A DNA stretch of 58,397 bases. It comes from Asticcacaulis solisilvae (lineage in GTDB: Bacteria > Pseudomonadota > Alphaproteobacteria > Caulobacterales > Caulobacteraceae). Positions 16,679 through 24,533 of this stretch are shown here, piece by piece. Within the stretch, counting starts at the first letter, position 1, and the number at the start of each line of letters is the position of its first letter. A program made the position numbers and the translations under genes. The notes below the pieces were generated by a model. That model saw nothing but the letters and a program-made list of their open reading frames with translations, was not told the DNA's origin and searched no databases. The stretch spans positions 1 to 58,397 of the forward strand of contig NZ_JAGGMI010000021.1 in the NCBI RefSeq assembly GCF_017875235.1, in the 5' to 3' direction.

Positions 16679-17668
16679 TTATTGCGGCAGATAGATATCC
16701 GAGATTACCCGTTCGCCCCCTACCCGATTGAGCTGGACCACCACATCGATCAGCGACGTCGCATAGGCCAGGGTTTCGCTGCGCGTCAGTTGCGTGCCGC
16801 CCTGCATGACCATGAGCGCGATCTGCTCCAGCGCGCCCTTCGGCGTATTGGCGTGCGCCGTCGTAAAGGAGCCTGGATGACCCGTATTGATGGCGCGCAG
16901 GAAGGTCTGGGCTTCCTCGCCACGGATTTCACCAACTATGATGCGGTCGGGGCGCAGGCGCAACGATGCCTGCAAGAGGTCGTTGATCGTCACCTTGGCC
17001 TCCCCCAGTTCGCCCTTGACAGCAACGAGGCGTAGGGAGTTGGCGTGGTTATCGGCGATTTCCGCCGTGTCCTCGACCAGGATGATCCGCTCGTGCTCGG
17101 GGATGATCTTGAGCATGGCGTTCAGGAAGGTCGTCTTGCCCGAGGATGTACCGCCCGAAATCAGAATCGTCTTGCGCGAGGTGACGGCGTCTTTCAGGAA
17201 CTTGATCGGCTGGGCGCGGGCATACTCCTCTTCGTCCTGGCCGTGGGCGTGCTCGATCTTGCGAACCGGGCCGCGATCATAGTCATCAAGCGACATGTCG
17301 ATCATGCGGTGGCGCCGGATGGCCATGGCCCAGTGCTTCGATGCCGGCGGACCGACCAGTTGCACGCGCTCGCCCGTCGGCAGGCTGGCGGCCAGCAGCG
17401 GGTTTTCCCGGTTGATGCCCTGGTGCGCGACGCGGGCGATCTGGGCCGCCAGGCGCGACAGCAGGATGTCGTCGACCTCCGGCATCTCGACGCAGCGCAT
17501 GTTCGGCTCGCCCGAGATTTCGATCCACACCTCGAACGGCTTGTTGACGAGGATTTCCGTGACATCGTCGCGCTCCAGCCACGGCAGGAAAGGTTTCAGG
17601 TAGGTGCGCAGATAGACGCCGTCGAGCGCGACGACGCCTGAGTTTTCGACATCCAGGGGCGTGGCCAT
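16679..17668 (-). CDS. virB11: Type IV secretion ATPase VirB11
   Basis: A 329-residue hexameric-ATPase family member. Walker A is GGTSSGKTT (172-180); ILVEDTAEI and LRPDRIIVGEIRGEEA give the Asp and Walker B boxes; TGHPGSFTTAHAN is the His box. It drives pilus assembly and substrate export at the inner membrane base. It is the last gene of the virB operon, starting five bases after virB10. No virD4 coupling protein follows. Confidence 0.93.
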   Translation of the reverse strand: MATPLDVENSGVVALDGVYLRTYLKPFLPWLERDDVTEILVNKPFEVWIEISGEPNMRCVEMPEVDDILLSRLAAQIARVAHQGINRENPLLAASLPTGERVQLVGPPASKHWAMAIRRHRMIDMSLDDYDRGPVRKIEHAHGQDEEEYARAQPIKFLKDAVTSRKTILISGGTSSGKTTFLNAMLKIIPEHERIILVEDTAEIADNHANSLRLVAVKGELGEAKVTINDLLQASLRLRPDRIIVGEIRGEEAQTFLRAINTGHPGSFTTAHANTPKGALEQIALMVMQGGTQLTRSETLAYATSLIDVVVQLNRVGGERVISDIYLPQ

Positions 17669-17673
17669 GGCGG

Positions 17674-18768
17674 TTACAATGCGAAATCCAGGTCGCGCGC
17701 GGCGAAGACCTGGATGGGCGCGCCTTGCGGAACCTTGATGGTCGGAGGAATCTTGACGTCGCTCGACAGGGCCTCGGCCGCGACATTCTTGGCGTCGTTG
17801 GCGCCGCCGATGACGATGGTGTTCGATGTGTTCTTGCTAAGCCCGGCGGCCAGGCCATTCACAACCGACAGCAGCATGGCCGCGCCGAAGCGTTTGACGA
17901 AATGCGTATCGACGCTGCCGGCCGCGCCGGCCTGGCCCAGGTCGTCGATCGCCGGCGACGACAGCTGGATCGACAGGCCATCGGGGCGGATCAGCCGCGT
18001 CCAGATGATGAAGGCGCGCGTCTCGCCCGACGCCAGGCCGCTTTTGTATTGGCCGATCAGGCGCGATCCGCGCGGGACCAGGACAGCCGTGCCGTCAAAG
18101 CTGCGGATATCGCGCGACACGATGGCGCGCGTGTAGCCCGGCAGGTCGGAATTGATGGCGGTTTCCAGCACGGCCGGAATAACCGCGCCCATGGGCACGA
18201 CCTTGGCCGGATCGGCCATCTTCTGGGCCTTCTGGGTGGTCTCGCCGTTGACGCGGGCGGCGAACTGGTCGTTCGAATTGAGGGTAACGCCCCCTCCTCC
18301 GGCTGCCGGCGCGGCCTGGGCCGGCGCGGCCGGCTGCGGCGCGCTGTTGTCGATGACCAGGGCGGGTGAGCGCGGGCCGTTGGGATCAGGATTTACGGCT
18401 GGCTGGGTTGGCTGCGTCGGCGGCACTGTCATCGGCATCGGCTGGACGATCTGCGGTGGCACCTCCAGCGGGGCATTGTATGACGGATCGACCGGCGGCA
18501 AGGTAGAGTTCTGCGACGGTGGCTGGACCGGCACGGTGCGCGGCGGCTCCGGCTGGCTGGCTGGCGGCTGCCCCAGCATGACGAAGGTCAGGACGCCCAG
18601 GGCCACTGCGCCGCCGATGCCGGCGATCGCCGTCATGTCGACGCCGCCGGCGGGCTTGGCCACGTCCGGCAGGGCGCGGACCGAGGCGGCTTCGAGCGCA
18701 TCGGGCTCCATCTTCAGACGCGGATCGGCCCCTGTCGGCAGGGGCGCATTGCGAGGTGTCTGGACCAT
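17674..18768 (-). CDS. virB10: Type IV secretion core protein VirB10
   Basis: A 364-residue TrbI/VirB10 protein. A short cytoplasmic N-terminus is followed by one membrane helix (about residues 47-66), a proline-rich periplasmic stretch (about 70-150) and the conserved beta-barrel domain (AVIPAVLETAINSDLPG, VLVPRGSRLIGQYKSG, TRLIRPDGLSIQLSSPA). VirB10 spans both membranes and links inner-membrane ATPases to the outer-membrane pore. It starts nine bases after virB9. Confidence 0.93.
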   Translation of the reverse strand: MVQTPRNAPLPTGADPRLKMEPDALEAASVRALPDVAKPAGGVDMTAIAGIGGAVALGVLTFVMLGQPPASQPEPPRTVPVQPPSQNSTLPPVDPSYNAPLEVPPQIVQPMPMTVPPTQPTQPAVNPDPNGPRSPALVIDNSAPQPAAPAQAAPAAGGGGVTLNSNDQFAARVNGETTQKAQKMADPAKVVPMGAVIPAVLETAINSDLPGYTRAIVSRDIRSFDGTAVLVPRGSRLIGQYKSGLASGETRAFIIWTRLIRPDGLSIQLSSPAIDDLGQAGAAGSVDTHFVKRFGAAMLLSVVNGLAAGLSKNTSNTIVIGGANDAKNVAAEALSSDVKIPPTIKVPQGAPIQVFAARDLDFAL

Positions 18769-18777
18769 GGCTGGCTC

Positions 18778-19551
18778 CTACTTCTGGCGCGGCTTCGGGG
18801 ACTGGGCATCGAGGCCCTGCACCTTGAAGGCGTCGTTATAAAGGGTCGACTTCAGGCTGCCGCGCCGCAGCACGTAGGCCGGCGCCACCTGCTCGATCAC
18901 CAGGTAGTCGCCGCGCGAGGCGTAGTTGACCAGGCTTTCGGTATTGTCGGTATTCAGGGCATAGACGGCCGGCGCGGGGATGGAGGGCGCCCAGCGGAAG
19001 TAGGTCAATGCGCCGTCGTCGAAGACGCGGATCGGCACCAGGTCGGCCGAACCGACGAAGGAATAGGCCGTGTTGCGCTTTTCCGGCGCCGGCAGGAAGG
19101 CGTTGGGATCGGGCGGCCGCGTCGGCGCCTGGGGCGTGCCGGTCGATGGCTCGGGCGCATAACGGAAGCGCAGTTCATAGGTCACGTCGCCGCCACGGCA
19201 TGCCTTTTCGGACGCCGTGCGCAGCTCGAAATTATAGCTGCGGCGGTTGGTGATGACCGTCATATTGGTGAAGCCCTTCGACGACACCGGCTTGACGAAG
19301 ACCAGGTTGCCGCGCTTGTTGACCGTCACCTGCCAGTTGGCGGAGTCGCCGACCGACACGTTTTCAACCTGCTCGTTCGACGCCAGGGTCACGGTCGTCT
19401 GGAAGCCGGCGCAGCCGAGCATCTGGACGACGGCGGTCGGGTCGTAGTCGATGACGCGCAGCCGCGAGTCGAAATCGGTGACGGGCTGGGCGGCCACAGA
19501 GGTCGCCAGCAGGAGCGGAAGCACAGGGAAAAGTACGCGTTTCATGGTCAT
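18778..19551 (-). CDS. virB9: Type IV secretion outer-membrane core protein VirB9
   Basis: The start ATG at 19551 overlaps the virB6 stop (ATGA) and gives 257 residues with a Sec signal (MKRVLFPVLPLLLATSVAAQ). The N-terminal VirB9 domain (DSRLRVIDYDP, VGDSANWQVTVNKRGNLVFVKP, TVITNRRSYNFEL) is joined by a Pro-rich linker to the C-terminal domain that binds VirB7 and VirB10 (NTAYSFVGS, FDDGALTYFRW, VIEQVAPAYVLRRG). No small VirB7 lipoprotein gene is present beside it. Confidence 0.92.
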   Translation of the reverse strand: MTMKRVLFPVLPLLLATSVAAQPVTDFDSRLRVIDYDPTAVVQMLGCAGFQTTVTLASNEQVENVSVGDSANWQVTVNKRGNLVFVKPVSSKGFTNMTVITNRRSYNFELRTASEKACRGGDVTYELRFRYAPEPSTGTPQAPTRPPDPNAFLPAPEKRNTAYSFVGSADLVPIRVFDDGALTYFRWAPSIPAPAVYALNTDNTESLVNYASRGDYLVIEQVAPAYVLRRGSLKSTLYNDAFKVQGLDAQSPKPRQK

Positions 19552-20813
19552 TTCACATCTGCGGGCGGCGCGGGCGGGGGCGTCTTCATCGCGGCCGCGG
19601 GATTGGCGGCCGGACGAAAGCGTTGCCCAAGCCCCTGGACGCGGCTGAAGCGGTCGGCGCTGCCCTGGGGCGCGCGGGTGTCGGGATCGTAAAGGCCCAG
19701 CACCTGGGTGCGGGCGCCGGAAGACGACGCGATCGACTGGTCGCGGGTCACGGCCGTCACCAGGGGCGCGGTGCGTTCCAGTGCGTCGGAGGCGCGCGAA
19801 CTGGCGTTCAGCGATTGCAGGGCCGGAGAGGACTGCATGGTCTGCAGGGTGCCGGCGACGCCCGGCGCCTGCGGGCCCGGGGACGCAGGCTTGTCGCGAA
19901 GCGCCGCCTGCCAATCCTTGACCAGGTTGGCCGCCACCCACATCAGGGTGAACAGGAAGGCGCAGTAGATCAGTGAGCCCATGAACAGGATGACCATGGG
20001 CTGGACGGCCTGGACAGCGCGCTGCGGATCGGCGCCGATGCTCTCGATCAGCGGAATGAATAGCGTCAGGGCCGCTGTCCCGCCCAGGACGGTCAGAAGC
20101 GGCGCCAGGGCGAAGACCAGGCTGGTGCGGATCCAGCCGTTGAACAGGCCGCGCGTCTGCGGAAACAGGCCAAACACGATGAAGACCGGCCCCAGGATCA
20201 GCAGCAGATAGAGCACCATGCGCGTCAGGATGAGCACGCCAAGCGTCGAGCACAGCAGGAACAGGCCCGAAAGCCAGAACAAAGTCACCGGCATGGGCTT
20301 GGGCGCCAGCATGTTGGCCGCCGTCGGATCGGGCTGGCCCGGAATGGTCGCGACCGTCTGGCCCTTATTGTCGAGTGTCTGGGCAATCTCGGCGAAGCGC
20401 ACGAACAGGCCGTCCAGCGCCTGGGCGAAATTCATCACCGCGCTGCCTTTTTGTCCGAGCAGCGCCGCGGCGACTTCGTCCGGGCCGTTCATCAAGAGGC
20501 CGTAGAAGATGGCGTGATAGGCCGGCCAGGCAGTGACGAAGGTCAGGACCAGCACCATGGTGATGATGCGCGGCGACAGCATCGGCACGGTCAACTGCGT
20601 GCGGCCGGTCATGAAGCCGTAGCCCAGGATGGCGACATAGATGGTCAGCAGCACGAACAGCACATAGCTGAACGCCCCGCCGGCGCCGAACAGACGGTTG
20701 TAGCCGACTTCGACGGCCTGGATGATGCGGCAGTCCATCGTCGCCAGCGACTGCGAGACGCTGACTTCACCGACCAGGGTGATCTGGGGGCAGGCCGCCG
20801 CTTGCAACATCAT
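19548..20813 (-). CDS. virB6: Type IV secretion inner-membrane protein VirB6
   Basis: A 421-residue polytopic protein of the VirB6/TrbL family. It has six or more hydrophobic segments between about residues 35 and 285, including the conserved region around MVLYLLLILGPVFIVFGLFPQTRGLFNGWI. The C-terminal 130 residues are hydrophilic and Pro/Ala/Ser-rich. It forms part of the inner-membrane channel. It overlaps virB4 and virB9 by four bases on each side, so no virB5, virB7 or virB8 can lie between these genes. Confidence 0.9.
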   Translation of the reverse strand: MMLQAAACPQITLVGEVSVSQSLATMDCRIIQAVEVGYNRLFGAGGAFSYVLFVLLTIYVAILGYGFMTGRTQLTVPMLSPRIITMVLVLTFVTAWPAYHAIFYGLLMNGPDEVAAALLGQKGSAVMNFAQALDGLFVRFAEIAQTLDNKGQTVATIPGQPDPTAANMLAPKPMPVTLFWLSGLFLLCSTLGVLILTRMVLYLLLILGPVFIVFGLFPQTRGLFNGWIRTSLVFALAPLLTVLGGTAALTLFIPLIESIGADPQRAVQAVQPMVILFMGSLIYCAFLFTLMWVAANLVKDWQAALRDKPASPGPQAPGVAGTLQTMQSSPALQSLNASSRASDALERTAPLVTAVTRDQSIASSSGARTQVLGLYDPDTRAPQGSADRFSRVQGLGQRFRPAANPAAAMKTPPPAPPADVK

Positions 20814-23248
20814 TCGGCTCCCTTACGGAGCTTGGGACGGCGCGTCGTGGTGTCCGGATAGGGTGAGCCCGTCAGGGCTTCCCACCAGGCGTGGGGTTCG
20901 TCACCCAGCTGTGCGCGCAGTTCATCGAGTTGGCGCACCGTCGATTCGCGGCCCGACAGGACGGTCAGCACATCAGGCATGGTCGCCAGATCCAACCGGG
21001 CGACGACGCTGTGATTGCCATGCTTGACCAGGAAGGCGCGCGACGACGACGGCAGGGCCCGGATCAGGTCGAGTTCGTGCAGGGTCAGGCCGAAGCCATC
21101 GACATAGTCCTCGGCCTGGGCGCGCGGATTGGGCATGAATATCTGCGTCGCCGACTGTTCGATGATCGCGGTCGAGATGCGACTGTCAAGCGCGTCGCGC
21201 GCCGACTGCGTGCCGAAACCCAGGATGGCGTTGCGTTTCCGCAGGGTCTTCATCCAGTTGCGAATGGCGGCGGCGAAGATTTCGTCGTCCAGCGCCTTCC
21301 AGCCCTCATCAATGATGATGACGGTCGGCGTGCCGTCCAGGCGTTCCTCGACGCGCTGGAACAGGTACATCATGCACGGCGTCCGCAGGACCGGCTCGTT
21401 GAGCAGCAGGGTCATGTCGAAACCGAGCGTGCGCGCGCTCATGTCGAGCGCGTCGGTCTCGTTGTCGAACAGCCAGGCATGCTCGCCCTCGCCCACCCAC
21501 GGATTGAGGCGCGTCGCCAGGTCCCCGTGCGTCGGACGGCGGACGCCGCCCAGCAGCTCACGGAAATAGCGCAGGCGCCGGTAGCGCGGCTCCTGCTCGA
21601 AGTTGGCGTCCACCGCCTCGGTGATGATCGCTTCTTCTTCGGAATTGAGCGGCAGGTCGGGCCGGCTCAGGAGTTGAGCAATCAGGGTGCGCAGGAAGGC
21701 GCGGTTGCCGGGATTGTCCGCCAGTTGCAGCGGATTGAAGCCGGTCGGCTCGCCGGGCCGCAGGGTGGCGTAATGGCCGCCGATGCCGCGAATGAAGATT
21801 TCGGCGCCGCGATCCTTGTCGAACAAAACGGTGCGCGGCTTGAACTTCTGCGCCTGCGCGGCCAGGAAGTTGAGCACCACCGTCTTGCCCGAGCCCGAGG
21901 GCCCGATGACGGTGAAATTGCCGAGATCGGCCTTGTGGAAGTTGAAATAATAGGGCGTCGCCGACGAGGTTTCGAAGACCGTGACCGCCTGGCCCCAGTG
22001 ATTGCCTTCGGGCTGGCCGATCGGGAAGCCGTGCAGCGAGGCGAAACTCGCATAAGCAGATGTCGAGATCAACGCCTTGCGGGCAATGAACTGTTCGTTG
22101 CCGGGGAACTGCGCCCAGAAGGCAGGCTCGAGGTTGACGTCCTCGCGCACCGCCACGGCGCCGAGATCGGCCAGGGCCGCCAGGCATTGCGCGGTCGCCG
22201 GATCGAGCGCCTCCAGCGACTTGGCGCGGACCAGCAGGCTCATATGGTGCTCGCCCAGGCCCATCACGCCGGTTGACAGATCATCCTTGGCCGACATCAG
22301 GCCGGCGCGTAAGGAGAGCGCCTCCTCGTCGGCGGCGCGCATGCGGCGCAGCGCCAGGTTGATGCGCTCCAGGCCGATCTGGCGGTCAACGAAGCCAAAG
22401 CTTTCGGTCAGCGTCATCTCGTAGGGCAGGCGCAGCAGGGCATCGACCATGCCGGGCGTGGCGTTGGGCGGATAGTCCTTCAGCGACAGGATCGAGCCGT
22501 AATCCTTGCCCTCGCCCAGCGACGCCTGCTCCAGCGACTCGAGGCCGAAGCTGATGCGGCGGTAGGGCAGATAGTTGCCAATGTCCTCATGGGTACGCAA
22601 GACCGGGCGCATCTCGCCGTTGTAGATGGCCGACAACAGCTCCAGCAGTTCCGAGCAGCGGCCGTTCTGGGTTTCGTAGGCGCCGAGGATACGCGGCCCG
22701 TAGGACTGCAGCGCCGCCAGCAGCGCCTCGGATGCCGCCTGGATTTCCTTGTGGTCGCGCGCCTGGGTGGCGGCCAGGGCATTGTCGCCCAGCCCCTTGC
22801 CGAACATGTCGGCGAGCCGTTCGGCGAAGCCGACCTTGCCCTTTGGGTTGCGGCGAACGATGGTGATGAACAGGTCGTTGACGAACAGTTGGCGCGACGA
22901 CAGCTTGTCCTGCCACTTTGACTGGATCAGGCCGCACACCGGGTCGTCATAGCTGGCGTTCAGCCCGACGCTGACCTTGCGGCGGATAATGTGGTGATAG
23001 AGGACGAACCGAGACGATCCGATGGCGCGCAAGGCAGCCGCCCGGATGAACTGGCGGTGATTGACCTCTTCGGTATCCGCCGTCTCGAAGGCAAAGCCTT
23101 CGAGGTACAGCGATTGCATCAGGCTGCCGTCGCGGAGCACGATCGTGCGGTCGTCAAGGAAATGGTCGTAAGGCAGCTGATCGCCGACGCGCTTTTCCTT
23201 TTTGGCCCAGCCCGCGAAACCGCCCAATCCCTTGTTATCGTCCGCCAT
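20810..23248 (-). CDS. virB4: Type IV secretion ATPase VirB4
   Basis: An 812-residue protein. The N-terminal half matches the CagE/TrbE/VirB domain. The C-terminal half is a RecA-like ATPase with Walker A GPSGSGKT near residue 447, Walker B VIIIDEGWKAL, and the downstream IEQSATQIFMPNP segment. It powers pilin extraction and assembly. It starts 14 bases after virB3 and its last codons overlap virB6 (ATGA). Confidence 0.95.
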   Translation of the reverse strand: MADDNKGLGGFAGWAKKEKRVGDQLPYDHFLDDRTIVLRDGSLMQSLYLEGFAFETADTEEVNHRQFIRAAALRAIGSSRFVLYHHIIRRKVSVGLNASYDDPVCGLIQSKWQDKLSSRQLFVNDLFITIVRRNPKGKVGFAERLADMFGKGLGDNALAATQARDHKEIQAASEALLAALQSYGPRILGAYETQNGRCSELLELLSAIYNGEMRPVLRTHEDIGNYLPYRRISFGLESLEQASLGEGKDYGSILSLKDYPPNATPGMVDALLRLPYEMTLTESFGFVDRQIGLERINLALRRMRAADEEALSLRAGLMSAKDDLSTGVMGLGEHHMSLLVRAKSLEALDPATAQCLAALADLGAVAVREDVNLEPAFWAQFPGNEQFIARKALISTSAYASFASLHGFPIGQPEGNHWGQAVTVFETSSATPYYFNFHKADLGNFTVIGPSGSGKTVVLNFLAAQAQKFKPRTVLFDKDRGAEIFIRGIGGHYATLRPGEPTGFNPLQLADNPGNRAFLRTLIAQLLSRPDLPLNSEEEAIITEAVDANFEQEPRYRRLRYFRELLGGVRRPTHGDLATRLNPWVGEGEHAWLFDNETDALDMSARTLGFDMTLLLNEPVLRTPCMMYLFQRVEERLDGTPTVIIIDEGWKALDDEIFAAAIRNWMKTLRKRNAILGFGTQSARDALDSRISTAIIEQSATQIFMPNPRAQAEDYVDGFGLTLHELDLIRALPSSSRAFLVKHGNHSVVARLDLATMPDVLTVLSGRESTVRQLDELRAQLGDEPHAWWEALTGSPYPDTTTRRPKLRKGAE

Positions 23249-23262
23249 AATATCAAAAATAC

Positions 23263-23547
23263 TTAAGGATGGTAGGAGTTACAGCGCCAGTAGCGCCAGT
23301 TGCGAATACGGGGGCAGCGCTGCACTTTGGTCATCCACAGGTCGAAGACCCGGGGCTCACGCAGGCACGCCAGATACCCGATGGCGTGGATGACGACCGA
23401 CACCGCGAACGCCCAGAAGGAGCGCGTGATGAGAAAGACTTCGGTCGTCACCACCGCATTGATGATGAAGTAGCTGTAGGTCACGCCGGCGAACATCTGC
23501 GGCTGGGTCAGCGCCTTGAAAACCGGAGATTTGACCAGGTCCGTCAT
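23263..23547 (-). CDS. virB3: Type IV secretion protein VirB3
   Basis: A 94-residue protein with the typical VirB3 start (SPVFKALTQPQMFAGVTY) and two hydrophobic segments (about residues 20-40 and 43-62). It is an inner-membrane partner of VirB4 in pilus assembly. It sits four bases after virB2, in the standard virB2-virB3-virB4 order. Confidence 0.9.
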   Translation of the reverse strand: MTDLVKSPVFKALTQPQMFAGVTYSYFIINAVVTTEVFLITRSFWAFAVSVVIHAIGYLACLREPRVFDLWMTKVQRCPRIRNWRYWRCNSYHP

Positions 23548-23551
23548 GGGA

Positions 23552-23863
23552 CTAGCGCGCCATGGCCTGGATGCCGCCGACGATGGTCGCCGCGCCGAAC
23601 AGGATGAAGACGCCGACGATGACGGTCGCGCCGTAGCGCCAGTTCATGCGGCCGGTCAGCATCATGAAGCCGACCGCGGCCACCGCGATGACGGCGACAG
23701 TGGTTGCGACACGGCCCAGCAGGGTCTGCTGGATCCAGTCGACGGCGCCGGTGATCGGCGACGATCCGGCCGGACCACCCGTGGCCTGGGCGGCAGCAGT
23801 GTTCGCCCAGGTCATCATCGATGCCGCCATGGCCATAACAGTGATAGACAGGGGGTTCTTCAT
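23552..23863 (-). CDS. virB2: Type IV secretion major pilin VirB2
   Basis: The start at 23863 (MKNPLSITVMAMAASMMTWANTAAAQ) follows a GTAGGA ribosome site and gives 103 residues; the open frame extends upstream but without a plausible start. A signal peptide is followed by two hydrophobic helices (about 50-70 and 77-98) separated by a short polar loop (GRMNWRYG), the pattern of VirB2/TrbC pilins. It is the first gene of the operon. Confidence 0.9.
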   Translation of the reverse strand: MKNPLSITVMAMAASMMTWANTAAAQATGGPAGSSPITGAVDWIQQTLLGRVATTVAVIAVAAVGFMMLTGRMNWRYGATVIVGVFILFGAATIVGGIQAMAR

Positions 23864-23924
23864 TCCTACCTCACATCCGCGTCGCGACCGGTCAATCCCC
23901 GGTAGAGAATCAGCGACAGTGTTA

Positions 23925-23941
23925 TGCGCAAGTCTTGCGCA
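23925..23941. promoter_or_regulatory. Palindrome upstream of virB2, possible operator
   Basis: TGCGCAA (23925-23931), spacer GTC, TTGCGCA (23935-23941): a perfect inverted repeat 62 bases before the virB2 start. A second palindrome, CCGGAT-G-ATCCGG, lies at 23964-23976. The binding protein is unknown; control of the virB promoter is inferred from position. Confidence 0.4.
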
Positions 23942-24097
23942 ATGCGTCAGGCATGACAAGCCGCCGGATGATCCGGGGACTGAACACGCCGCGCGGACTT
24001 ATAGGCAAAAATTATGTTGGCAAAAAGGGCTTTGCGTGACTTCACCGAAAGTTTCACGGGATTGTCACAATTGCCCTCGGAGACTTTATCCCGGCTG

Positions 24098-24322
24098 TTA
24101 ATCTTCTGAAAACGTTACTGTGACGCCGCGCTTGCGGAAATAGGACTGCATGGTCTTGCGGCCGGCGCGGTTGTTCTGGGCCAGGCGCGTCGGCTGGACC
24201 ACCGCCTCTTTCAGCCCTTCGGCGGCCAGGGCGTCTTTCAGCGCCTTGATGTGCGTATCGATCTCGGCATTGTCGTTGGCCAGCGACGTGTAGATGTTTT
24301 CGAGAGCTTCGGCGACGGTCAA
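24098..24322 (-). CDS. Small conserved-looking hypothetical protein
   Basis: A 74-residue protein from a TTG start at 24322, preceded by GGAG at seven bases. It is acidic and helical at the start (TVAEALENIYTSLANDNAEIDTHIKALKDAL) and basic towards the end (NRAGRKTMQSYFRKRGVTVTF). No signal peptide, membrane segment or known domain is visible. It is transcribed towards the virB operon but 234 bases separate them. I do not recognise a function. The sensible ribosome site and codon use make it likely real. Confidence 0.6.
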   Translation of the reverse strand: MTVAEALENIYTSLANDNAEIDTHIKALKDALAAEGLKEAVVQPTRLAQNNRAGRKTMQSYFRKRGVTVTFSED

Positions 24323-24410
24323 GGGACACTCCAATCAAAAGATGCCCGCCTGTTATCAGGTTTGGCTTGCCTGTGGCAAGAGCCCGCCTTCTGCTGCGCC
24401 CCTCCCCCTA

Positions 24411-24424
24411 CGCTTACGTAAACG
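24411..24424. promoter_or_regulatory. TTACGTAA palindrome upstream of acyl-CoA synthetase gene
   Basis: CGCTTACGTAAACG holds the perfect 8-base palindrome TTACGTAA at 24414-24421, in the divergent region between the small protein and the acyl-CoA synthetase gene. Similar wording (GTTTACGTA) occurs at 32939-32947 before a TonB receptor gene. A TetR-type site is possible but unproven. Confidence 0.3.
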
Positions 24425-24533
24425 AATGCCTTAAAAAAACACCGATTCACAGCTTTTTGAGAGTTTGGATGTAATGATTCGGTTGTAGTTTCGGGGCACG
24501 GACAAGATGCCTCACAGGGGAGCGAACCGGCGG

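Noticed and set aside
16679..24322. virB operon as part of an integrated conjugative element
   Set aside because: No relaxase, VirD4, integrase, tRNA attachment site or flanking direct repeats are seen, and composition matches the surroundings.
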